From an uncultured Lachnospiraceae bacterium (GTDB lineage: Bacteria > Bacillota > Clostridia > Lachnospirales > Lachnospiraceae), in contig CANPTH010000004.1 in assembly GCA_947576945.1 (NCBI GenBank), positions 1-64,000 of the forward strand: 64,000 nt of DNA. Direction: 5' to 3'. The translations under genes were made by a program, and so were the position numbers. Positions within the stretch are counted from its first letter, which is position 1. Every line of letters begins with the position of its first letter. This document shows, piece after piece, positions 17,850-26,074 of the stretch. A model generated the notes under the pieces. It saw only the letters and a list, made by a program, of their open reading frames with translations, was not told the DNA's origin and did no database searches.

Positions 17850-18682
17850 TGGGACCGATGGGACTGTCGGAAAGGCTGCGGGCCGTGGCTTCCATGGTCA
17901 CGCCGGGGGTGCGTGTCTGTGATGTGGGGTGTGATCACGGCTTCGTGTCGATCTGGCTGGTCGAGCGCAGGATCAGTCCGTGTGTGCTGGCCATGGATGT
18001 CAGAGAAGGACCTCTGGGAGCCGCCAGAAAGCATGTGACGGAGCGTGGTTTGCAATCCCGGATCGAGACGAGATTGTCAGATGGTTTACATAATTATAAG
18101 ATCGGAGAAGCTGACAGCCTGATCTGTGCCGGTATGGGCGGCAGGCTGATGATGTGCATTCTGGGTGAGGAGAAGGCGAAGACGGATTCCTTCAGGGAGT
18201 TGATCCTGCAGCCGCAGTCGGAGCTTATGGAATTTCGGGCCTGGCTGAGAGAACATGATCTGCGGATCACGGATGAGAAGATGGTGGAGGAAGACGGGAA
18301 GTTCTATCCGATGATGCGGGCGGTGCCGGAAGCAGGCTGTTCCGGGGTGAAGGATGCCGGAGAAAGCAGGCGATCAGGTGATCCCGGATTACAAAAGCCG
18401 TCTGCAGATGCGGAACGCAGCTGGATGCAAGACATGGAATGGGGAGAGTTATGTAAACTATACGACCGGTACGGCGGTTTTCTGCTGCAGCGGGGAGATT
18501 GTACGCTGCTGGCTTTTCTGCAGAAAGAAGAGCGGATCTATACAGAGATTCTCGGCCGCCTGCGGGGGCAGGGATTGGATTGTGACAGACGAAGGATGCG
18601 GTATGCGGAAGTGGAGACGCTTCTGTCGGATTGCAGGAGGGCGCAGGAAATCGCCTTACGGGGAACCGGCTGTGAAAGCTGA
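17849..18682 (+). CDS. trmK: tRNA (adenine(22)-N1)-methyltransferase
   Basis: SAM-dependent methyltransferase of 277 aa modifying A22 of tRNA. Motif I is VCDVGCDHGFVSIWL, followed by AMDVREGPLGAARKH and the catalytic-site loop SLICAGMGGRLMMCIL. The ATG overlaps the rpoD stop (TGATG), as often seen in Clostridia. The C-terminal region (about 160-277) is helical and, around residues 165-190, is longer and less conserved than I expect for the family. The Nif3-family gene that often follows trmK is missing; a nucleoside kinase follows instead. Confidence 0.9.
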   Translation: MGPMGLSERLRAVASMVTPGVRVCDVGCDHGFVSIWLVERRISPCVLAMDVREGPLGAARKHVTERGLQSRIETRLSDGLHNYKIGEADSLICAGMGGRLMMCILGEEKAKTDSFRELILQPQSELMEFRAWLREHDLRITDEKMVEEDGKFYPMMRAVPEAGCSGVKDAGESRRSGDPGLQKPSADAERSWMQDMEWGELCKLYDRYGGFLLQRGDCTLLAFLQKEERIYTEILGRLRGQGLDCDRRRMRYAEVETLLSDCRRAQEIALRGTGCES

Positions 18683-18710
18683 CAGAACAGGAAAAGAAAG
18701 AGGGGGTCTT

Positions 18711-20366
18711 ATGGTTACGATCAAGATTAACGGCAAAGACAGATTCTATGAGGATGGTGTGCAATATGAGCTGATTGCGGAGCAGTATCAGAATGAGTGT
18801 ACCAGTCAGATCGCGCTTGTGGAGATCAACGGCAAGATACAGGAGCTGATGAAGCGGGTCAGCCGTGACTGTGAACTGAAATTTATTACCTATGAAAATG
18901 ATATCGGACATAAGACCTATGTGCGGTCGGCGATCATGCTGATGATGAAGGCCATCAAGGATGTGGCAGGCATGGAGATGGCGGTCAATACGAAGGTGGA
19001 GTTTACCATCGGTCCGGGTTATTACTGTGCGTTCCGGGGTGGTATGAAGATGGATGCGGCGACCATTGAGAAGGTGAAGGACCGTATGGGAGAACTGGCA
19101 GATATGGATCTGCTGGTGACCAAGAAGTCCTATCCTGCCGAGGAGGCGGTGGCACTGTTTCGGGAGCTTGGCATGAAGGATAAGGTTTCTCTGTTCCGTT
19201 ACCGCAGAAGCTCCAATATCAATGTGTACTGCCTGGGCGACTATTACGATTATTACTATGGCTATATGCTGCCCAGTACAGGATATATCAGATGCTTTGA
19301 TCTGTTCCCCTATGAGGACGGGATGATCCTGCTTCTGCCGGAGAAGGAAGATCCGGAGAAGCTGCCGACGTTTGTGCCGAAGAAGAAACTGTTCCAGACG
19401 CTGATGATGACGAGTGACTGGAACCGGGAGATGGGGATCGATACGGTGGGCGACTTAAACGATCAGATCTGTCAGGGCAATATCTCCGATATGATCCTCG
19501 TGCAGGAGGCGCTGCAGGAGCGCAGGATCGGTGAGATCGCACGGGATATCGCCAGACGGGAAGGGGTGAAATTCGTTATGATCGCCGGACCCTCTTCGTC
19601 CGGGAAGACATCCTTCTCCCACAGGCTGTCCATACAGCTGCGTACCTACGGGCTGAAGCCTCATCCCATCGGGCTTGACAATTACTATCTGAATCATGAT
19701 AAGACGCCGCTTGACGATGAGGGCAAGCCAGACTACGAGTGTCTGGAATCGCTTGACGTGGAGCAGTTTAATACGGATATGAGCAGGCTCCTGCAGGGAG
19801 AGAGCGTGGAGCTGCCAAGCTTCAATTTCAAGACCGGCAAGCGGGAGTACCGCGGTAAGATCACGACGCTGGGACCGGATGATATTCTGGTCATCGAGGG
19901 AATCCACGGACTCAATGAGAAGATGTCCTATACCCTGCCTGCGGAGAGTAAATTCAAGATCTATATCAGCGCCCTCACCTGTCTGAATGTGGATGAGCAT
20001 AACAGGATACCGACCACTGATGGGCGGCTGCTGCGCCGTATGGTGCGGGATGCCCGTACAAGAGGGACGACGGCGGATAAGACCATCGCTATGTGGCCTT
20101 CTGTGAGACGGGGGGAGGAGAAGTATATATTCCCCTTCCAGGAGGACGCGGATGCCATGTTCAATTCTGCCATGACCTATGAGCTGTCCGTGATCAAGCA
20201 GTATGCGGAGCCGCTTCTCTTCAATATAAAGAAGGGTGAGCCGGGTTACCATGAAGCCAAGCGGCTGCTGAAATTCCTGGAATATTTCCTGGGCGTCAGC
20301 AGTGAGGAGCTGCCGAAGAATTCTCTGTGCAGGGAGTTTGTGGGCGGAAGCTGTTTTGATGTGTAA
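18711..20366 (+). CDS. nucleoside (uridine-type) kinase with ThrRS-like N-terminus
   Basis: Protein of 551 aa. The N-terminal part (about 1-250) resembles the TGS and editing-like region seen in threonyl-tRNA synthetases (VTIKINGKDRFYEDGVQYEL, YYCAFRGG, SSNINVYCLGDYYDYYYGYM). The C-terminal half is a P-loop kinase with GPSSSGKTSF starting at Gly293, HPIGLDNYYLNHDKTP, and VIEGIHGLNEKM. Such proteins are annotated as uridine kinase-like nucleoside kinases; the joint function of the two parts is not established. ATG 18711 follows AGAGGGGG, 28 bases after trmK. No Shine-Dalgarno supports the frame further upstream. Confidence 0.85.
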   Translation: MVTIKINGKDRFYEDGVQYELIAEQYQNECTSQIALVEINGKIQELMKRVSRDCELKFITYENDIGHKTYVRSAIMLMMKAIKDVAGMEMAVNTKVEFTIGPGYYCAFRGGMKMDAATIEKVKDRMGELADMDLLVTKKSYPAEEAVALFRELGMKDKVSLFRYRRSSNINVYCLGDYYDYYYGYMLPSTGYIRCFDLFPYEDGMILLLPEKEDPEKLPTFVPKKKLFQTLMMTSDWNREMGIDTVGDLNDQICQGNISDMILVQEALQERRIGEIARDIARREGVKFVMIAGPSSSGKTSFSHRLSIQLRTYGLKPHPIGLDNYYLNHDKTPLDDEGKPDYECLESLDVEQFNTDMSRLLQGESVELPSFNFKTGKREYRGKITTLGPDDILVIEGIHGLNEKMSYTLPAESKFKIYISALTCLNVDEHNRIPTTDGRLLRRMVRDARTRGTTADKTIAMWPSVRRGEEKYIFPFQEDADAMFNSAMTYELSVIKQYAEPLLFNIKKGEPGYHEAKRLLKFLEYFLGVSSEELPKNSLCREFVGGSCFDV

Positions 20367-20479
20367 GAGAACGGGAAGGAAATCCAGTGCGTCGGAGCGC
20401 TTCGGAATGGAGGAAAAGATTTGTGAATTGCTTGAGAGGAAGCATGGAGGGCGGATTGTAACATACAGAGGGATCTATC

Positions 20480-22021
20480 ATGAATATATGCATTGTGGAT
20501 GACGATAAGTATGTGGTTGAGAAGATTGTAGAGGGGATAGACTGGAAAAAATGGGATATTGAAGGCGTCTATGCGGCTTACAATATCAGACAGGCGAAGG
20601 AGATCCTGGGCACGTTGAAGGTGGATATTCTTCTTTCGGATATTGAGATGCCACAGGGAAGTGGATTGGAACTGCTGGAGTGGATACGTGAGCGAAGGCT
20701 TCCGGTGGAGTGCATTTATTTGAGCAGTTATGCGTATTTTGCTTATGCACAGAAAGCTTTGGAACTGCATTCGAGGGGATACTTGTTAAAGCCGGTGTCT
20801 AACAGGGAGCTGGAAAATGTACTGGGCAATCTGGTGGAGCAGATGAGGGCCGGAAAGGATGAGAGCGGCAGGAACAGGCAGCAGGCAAAAGAGAGGTTCT
20901 GGCGCGGACTCCAGGCGGGTGTAGAAGATGGGGTATCTGAAGTGGATGAGAGCGGATACTGTCCGGAAGATATCTTTATACTCTGTATGCTGCGTATTTT
21001 CAGGGGAATGGAGCATCGGAAAGTGCAGAACGATGCGGTTTTTTCTCCAACGCTGATGCATATGACGAAGGAGCTTATGCAGGAGAACGGATATGAGGTA
21101 GATACCATTTTCAGACACAGCGACGACTGTTTTATGATAGTGTACAGGGATATACCGGAAGGAAAAGAAGCATTTCGGGATGTTGTGAGAAAGCTGCTTT
21201 TGAGGATTGTACGGGAGCTGCATGTAACGGCCTGTATTTATGTCGGCAGGTCTTTCTACATACGGACAGGCCGTGAGCGGATGGATACCTTGCTGCAAAT
21301 GGTGCGGGAGGGAGTGCCCTGTGAGGATGGGATCCTTTTCGAAGAGGAATGGCAGGGACGGGAAGCGGTGTATGTGCCACCGGATTTTTCACTGTGGGAA
21401 CAGAGGATGGTGCGGTTACAGGACATGGATGAGGTGTCGGGACAGATTGGGGATTATGTGACCGCACTTTGGAGGAACGGGCAGGCGAATGTAGAGGTGT
21501 TCGGGCGTTTCAAGGCTGATCTGCAGCAGATGATTTTTCATTTTATGATGGAAAATGATATTCTGATGAATCAGATCTTTGAGGCGGGAGAGTTTGAACA
21601 TTACTGCAATAAAGCGTCATGGACACTGCGGGACATGAAGGAATTTGTCAGCATTCTGTTCAGGAAGCTTAAGGCTGTGATCCGGGTCGAGGATACCGAA
21701 GAAAATGTGGTGGAACAGATCATACATTATATAGAGGAGAATCTGGGAGGGGATCTGTCAAGAGCGAAGCTTGCTGCCAGAGCATACATATCGGAAGATT
21801 ATCTGTCAAAGAAATTTGCCCTGCATACCGGTATGAGTATACCAAATTACGTTTCTGCCAGAAGGATGGAGAAAGCAAGAGATTATTTCAAGAATACTGC
21901 CCGCAGCGTGAGTGAAGTTGCAACGCTGGTAGGTTACACGAATTTTTCTTATTTCAGTAAGACGTTTCGGGATTATACGGGATGCACCCCCAATGAATTC
22001 AGAAATCGTTATAACAGGTAG
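20480..22021 (+). CDS. AraC-type response regulator (YesN family)
   Basis: Cytosolic regulator of 513 aa. The receiver domain (1-120) has phospho-acceptor Asp54 in LLSDIEMP and Lys in GYLLKPVSN. A long middle region without clear motifs leads to a C-terminal AraC DNA-binding domain (about 415-513: GGDLSRAKLAARAYISEDYL and SVSEVATLVGYTNFSYFSK). YesN-type regulators pair with YesM kinases and activate nearby sugar transporters and glycosidases. The likely partner is the kinase at 28500-30233, on the far side of the transporter genes. A strong terminator follows at 22115-22160. Confidence 0.92.
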   Translation: MNICIVDDDKYVVEKIVEGIDWKKWDIEGVYAAYNIRQAKEILGTLKVDILLSDIEMPQGSGLELLEWIRERRLPVECIYLSSYAYFAYAQKALELHSRGYLLKPVSNRELENVLGNLVEQMRAGKDESGRNRQQAKERFWRGLQAGVEDGVSEVDESGYCPEDIFILCMLRIFRGMEHRKVQNDAVFSPTLMHMTKELMQENGYEVDTIFRHSDDCFMIVYRDIPEGKEAFRDVVRKLLLRIVRELHVTACIYVGRSFYIRTGRERMDTLLQMVREGVPCEDGILFEEEWQGREAVYVPPDFSLWEQRMVRLQDMDEVSGQIGDYVTALWRNGQANVEVFGRFKADLQQMIFHFMMENDILMNQIFEAGEFEHYCNKASWTLRDMKEFVSILFRKLKAVIRVEDTEENVVEQIIHYIEENLGGDLSRAKLAARAYISEDYLSKKFALHTGMSIPNYVSARRMEKARDYFKNTARSVSEVATLVGYTNFSYFSKTFRDYTGCTPNEFRNRYNR

Positions 22022-22114
22022 ATGTCAAATGAACAAGTTGTATATTGTACGGCTGTAAAATACAGAATAGCAGGCAGATTTAACAAAAATCTGACATACT
22101 AACAAAAAAATGAT

Positions 22115-22160
22115 ATAACAAAAAAGAGCAGAATGACGAAAATCTGCTCTTTTTTGTTAT
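22115..22160 (+). terminator. perfect 18-bp inverted repeat, bidirectional terminator
   Basis: The arms at 22115-22132 and 22143-22160 are perfect complements (left arm ATAACAAAAAAGAGCAGA) with a 10-base loop. The A-run and T-run lie inside the arms, so the hairpin can terminate in both directions. It separates the regulator from the transporter genes. Confidence 0.85.
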
Positions 22161-22263
22161 TTTCTGAGCCGAAAATTTATAGAGTCAAATCTTAAAAAAA
22201 GATAAAATCTACTCATCAAGAAAAAGTAACAGGAAACTGTTATGAAAGTGAGGAGGCATGTTG

Positions 22264-23196
22264 ATGAGTAAAAGAAATGCGGTAAGCAAGAAAGGAAACA
22301 TCTGGCACAGGGTTTACAGTGACCGCGCGTTATATCTGCTGTTGCTGCCATCGTTTATCATTATGTTCATATTTACCTATCTGCCGATGTACGGTGTTGT
22401 GATCGCCTTCAAAGATTTCACCCCGGCGAAAGGAATTATGGGGAGTTCATGGGCCGGATTCAAGTACTTCAAACAGTATTTTAATTCGTTTCAGTTCTGG
22501 CCGACGATCAAGAACACTCTGCTTCTGAGTATTTACAGTATTGTGGTGACATTTCCGCTGCCGATCGTGCTTGCGCTGATCTGTAACCAGATGCGGACAG
22601 GTAAATTCAAAAAGGTTTTTCAGGTATCTACCTATCTGCCGCATTTTATTTCCACGGTGGTCATGTGCGGTATGATCATTCTGTTTCTTTCTCCGAGTTC
22701 AGGTGTGATTGCAAAGCTGCTCAGTCTGATCGGGATCCAGATGCCGAATGTGATGGGATCGGCAGGAGCATTTCCCAGCGTGTATGTATGGACGGAGGTC
22801 TGGCAGCATTTAGGATGGGACAGCATTCTGTATATCGCAGCGCTGGCGGCGATCGATCCGTCCCTGTATGAGGCGGCAACGATGGATGGCGCTTCCAAAT
22901 GGCAGAAGATGTTGAAGATCGATATTCCGTTACTTATGCCTACGGCAACGGTTATGTTTATCCTGAGGATGGGAAGCGTTATGAATGTCGGTTTCGAGAA
23001 AGTATATCTACTGCAGAATAATTTGAATACGGCATCCAGTGAGATCATATCCACTTATGTGTATAAGATGGGTCTGGTCAGCAGCCAGTACAGCCTTTCG
23101 TCTGCAATCGGTCTGTTCAATAACCTGATCAATCTGATACTTCTGGTGACGGTGAATTACATATCAAAGAAGATGAGTGATACATCATTAGTATAG
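22264..23196 (+). CDS. carbohydrate ABC transporter permease (LplB/YtcP class, first subunit)
   Basis: Integral membrane permease of 310 aa with about six transmembrane helices and the EAA loop YEAATMDGASKWQKMLKIDIPLL. The N-terminal helix carries YLLLLPSFIIMFIFTYLPMYG, as in LplB-type polysaccharide/oligosaccharide permeases. ATG 22264 was chosen over ATG 22258 because AGGAGG (22251-22256) lies 7 bases before it. No dedicated ATPase is encoded nearby; this class commonly uses a shared ATPase encoded elsewhere. Partner permease and binding protein follow. Confidence 0.92.
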   Translation: MSKRNAVSKKGNIWHRVYSDRALYLLLLPSFIIMFIFTYLPMYGVVIAFKDFTPAKGIMGSSWAGFKYFKQYFNSFQFWPTIKNTLLLSIYSIVVTFPLPIVLALICNQMRTGKFKKVFQVSTYLPHFISTVVMCGMIILFLSPSSGVIAKLLSLIGIQMPNVMGSAGAFPSVYVWTEVWQHLGWDSILYIAALAAIDPSLYEAATMDGASKWQKMLKIDIPLLMPTATVMFILRMGSVMNVGFEKVYLLQNNLNTASSEIISTYVYKMGLVSSQYSLSSAIGLFNNLINLILLVTVNYISKKMSDTSLV

Positions 23197-23206
23197 GAGG
23201 GCAGTC

Positions 23207-24112
23207 ATGAGCAAAGCTATTACAAAAAATAAAATTCAGAAATCCAGACAGGATAAAATATTTGATTTTATCATTTATGCGGTTGCTGTGCTTCTTATTG
23301 TAATAACGGTGTATCCGATGTACTTTATCGTGATCGCTTCCATCAGCAATCCGACGGATGTATCCAGCGGCAATATTCTCTTCTGGCCGAAGGGGATCAA
23401 TATGCGCGGATACGAGCAGTTGTTGAATTATCAGCAGTTGTGGACGGGCTATAAGAATACGATCATTTATACAGTGCTTGGAACCTGTGCGAACCTGGTG
23501 GTGAATATTTCAGCATCTTATGCGCTCTCCAGAAAAAATCTGGTGGGAAAGAAGCTGATCACCTTTTTCTACCTGATTCCCATGTTCTTTGGCGGCGGCC
23601 TGATCCCGACCTACCTGATAGTCAGGAACTTCCATTTGCTTGATACGAGATGGGTTATGATCCTTCCTTTCTCGGTCATCACTTATTATATCATTGTGGG
23701 AAGAACTTTCTTTTCCAACAATATTCCCGATGATCTGTGGGAGGCAGCGCAGATTGATGGCTGCGGTAATTTGAACTTTTTCTTTAAGATCGTTCTGCCC
23801 TTGTCCAAGGCAGTGATCGCGGTGATCGCTTTGTGGTCAGCGGTGGGACACTGGAATTCTTACTTTAATGCGTTGATCTATTTGAGGGATGAGATGCTGC
23901 AGCCTTTGCAGATTGTGCTTCGTAATATCCTGATTAATAACCAGACGGCGAGCATGATGATGACCGGAACGGCGGCCACCGAGGCAAGGCAGGCTGCGGA
24001 ACTGATTAAGTATGGAGCGATCGTGGTTTCTTCGGCGCCGATTATGTGTATGTATCCTTTCGTACAGAAGTACTTTAATCAGGGAGTTATGATCGGAGCA
24101 GTCAAAGGGTGA
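23207..24112 (+). CDS. carbohydrate ABC transporter permease (second subunit)
   Basis: Integral membrane permease of 301 aa with six predicted helices and the EAA loop WEAAQIDGCGNLNFFFKIVLPLS. The C-terminus ends YPFVQKYFNQGVMIGAVKG, the usual signature of this subfamily. The start follows GGAGGGCAGTC, 10 bases after the first permease. It forms a heterodimeric channel with the preceding product. Confidence 0.93.
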   Translation: MSKAITKNKIQKSRQDKIFDFIIYAVAVLLIVITVYPMYFIVIASISNPTDVSSGNILFWPKGINMRGYEQLLNYQQLWTGYKNTIIYTVLGTCANLVVNISASYALSRKNLVGKKLITFFYLIPMFFGGGLIPTYLIVRNFHLLDTRWVMILPFSVITYYIIVGRTFFSNNIPDDLWEAAQIDGCGNLNFFFKIVLPLSKAVIAVIALWSAVGHWNSYFNALIYLRDEMLQPLQIVLRNILINNQTASMMMTGTAATEARQAAELIKYGAIVVSSAPIMCMYPFVQKYFNQGVMIGAVKG

Positions 24113-24190
24113 GCAGTAGAAAAGATAGACGGGATTATAGATGGTTACAAAATAAAACATTAATTTATAGAATGAAGGAGGATTAACAGT

Positions 24191-25828
24191 ATGAGAAAGA
24201 AAGTAGCAGGCAGACTGCTCAGTGTGTTGATGGCGGCGGCAATGACAGCCGGAACGCTTACCGGCTGCGGCGGATCTGAGGGATCAGCGGGAGACGGTGC
24301 GGAAGGCGCTCAGGCGGATGCATCAGGAGCTTCCGGAGAGACGGCAGACGGTGTGGAGGAGTTCACGATCGCTACCGTGAGATGGACGGATGCCTGGCCC
24401 AATGAATTCATGAATGAAGGTATTATGAAGGAATTGGAGGAGAAGCACAATATTAAGATCAACTGGCAGGTATATTATAACAGTGACTGGACAGAGCAGA
24501 AATCGCTGCTTCTGGCTTCCGGGGATCTGCCGGATGCATTCTTTGGCTCAATCTGTCTGACAGAGACGGATGTGGCACAGAATAAGGATTATTTCGTGGA
24601 ATTGACAGAAGGTATCGAGAAGAATATGCCAAATCTGACGGCTATTTTTGAGAAGGAGCCGGCACTCAAGGCAGCGGCACAGAACCGCGACGGTGAGATC
24701 TACAGTCTGGTTAAGAAACTGCCTCTGCGTCCGAAGGTTGCCAATTCCATGTATATTAACAAGGAGTGGCTGGATAATCTTGGTCTTTCCATGCCCACTA
24801 CTTATGAAGAACTGACGGATGTGCTGAAGGCTTTCAAGGAGCAGGATGCAGACGGCGATGGTGATCCGAATAATGAGATTCCTTATACGAATGCAGGTTC
24901 TTTGTCAGGAGATCTCAGCAACCTTCTGGCGCCTTTCGGAACGATTGTCAGCAGAACCGGTAACTTTATGCAGATTGATGCATCCGGTAATCCAGCATTC
25001 GTACCGATCACAGACCACTATAAAGAAGCAGTGAAATGGGCGCATGAACTGTACGCGGCGGGATGCCTGGATCAGGAATACTTTACGCAGGACAGTTCCA
25101 TGGCTTCGGCGAAGAGAATGGCGGAAGGCGGTTCCCAGACAGGTCTTGTGTTTGCATGGACGGCTGACGCCGAGATGGGCGAGAATGCAGGCCAGTTTGA
25201 ATTGTGTGAGGCAGTTGCCGGTCCTGATGGAAACCGGTATGTAGAATCTGATCCCACCTATCTTGACATTGCCAACAGAGAGCTGATCATTACCACACAG
25301 TGTAAGAATCCTGACAAGCTTCTGCAGTGGGCGGATGATTTTTACACAGACCTGGTATCTCTGCAGACTTACTATGGTTCGATACCGGACCAGGTAGCAG
25401 ATAAGGGCGACGGAACTTATGAAGTTCTGCTTCCGGCAGATGGAACGACACTGGACACCTCTGCATGGTCTTACTCCATGAGAGATTTCGGACCGAAGTA
25501 TATGACGGAAGAGTTCCAGGAGAAAGTGATCCTGCCTGACAGCCAGGGAGATGGCGTGAAGCTGGCACAGGATGAGACCAATGCCAAATATGCTTCCGAT
25601 ATTGCATTCCCTGTTGTAAGTTATACGACAGAGCAGCTTACCACATTGGCAAGTCTTACGACAGATATCAATGACTATGCGTCCGCACAGTATGCACACT
25701 GGGTAGTAGACGGCGGCATTGAGGAAGAGTGGGATGCTTATCTGGCACAGCTGGATCAGATGGGACTGCAGGATGTACTGGCGATCCACAATGATGCTTA
25801 TGCTGCGTATAAGGCGATTGTACAGTAA
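24191..25828 (+). CDS. extracellular solute-binding lipoprotein (family 1, LipO-like)
   Basis: Lipid-anchored binding protein of 545 aa with lipobox LTGC (Cys26), a Gly/Ala/Ser/Glu linker, then a two-lobed substrate-binding fold (WTDAWPNEFMNEGIMKELEE, QKSLLLASGDLPDAFFG, SMYINKEWLDNLGLSMPTTY). The segment DADGDGDPNNEIPYT resembles the calcium-binding loop often seen in this LipO/YtcQ-like group. The start follows GAAGGAGGAT. It should capture an oligosaccharide for the two permeases; the neighbouring GH31 suggests alpha-linked glucosides or xylosides. Confidence 0.92.
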   Translation: MRKKVAGRLLSVLMAAAMTAGTLTGCGGSEGSAGDGAEGAQADASGASGETADGVEEFTIATVRWTDAWPNEFMNEGIMKELEEKHNIKINWQVYYNSDWTEQKSLLLASGDLPDAFFGSICLTETDVAQNKDYFVELTEGIEKNMPNLTAIFEKEPALKAAAQNRDGEIYSLVKKLPLRPKVANSMYINKEWLDNLGLSMPTTYEELTDVLKAFKEQDADGDGDPNNEIPYTNAGSLSGDLSNLLAPFGTIVSRTGNFMQIDASGNPAFVPITDHYKEAVKWAHELYAAGCLDQEYFTQDSSMASAKRMAEGGSQTGLVFAWTADAEMGENAGQFELCEAVAGPDGNRYVESDPTYLDIANRELIITTQCKNPDKLLQWADDFYTDLVSLQTYYGSIPDQVADKGDGTYEVLLPADGTTLDTSAWSYSMRDFGPKYMTEEFQEKVILPDSQGDGVKLAQDETNAKYASDIAFPVVSYTTEQLTTLASLTTDINDYASAQYAHWVVDGGIEEEWDAYLAQLDQMGLQDVLAIHNDAYAAYKAIVQ

Positions 25829-25851
25829 TTGCCGGTATGCAGTCTGATTGA

Positions 25852-25891
25852 TAAGACCGGTGTCTGCATGTAAGAGCGGATACCGGTCTTA
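25852..25891 (+). repeat. inverted repeat between binding protein and glycosidase genes
   Basis: TAAGACCGGT (25852-25861) is perfectly complementary to ACCGGTCTTA (25882-25891), with a 20-base loop. No T-run follows, so it is not a classical terminator. It could stabilise the upstream mRNA or attenuate reading into the GH31 gene. The rest of the 246-base gap (25829-26074) shows nothing else that I can support. Confidence 0.6.
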
Positions 25892-26074
25892 CAGTTTCAG
25901 ACAGGAATGCATTGCAGTGTGACAGGAAAGCCGGGATCATCTGTAAGACAGGTATTTGCGCTCTGATGATGACAAGATACAGGATCAGAGGTATTATGAT
26001 AAGTAAAGATGTGTCTGTCAGGGAGCATATCAATTATAGAGGGCAGGGAGAGTGCCCGGAAAAGAGGAAAGCAT

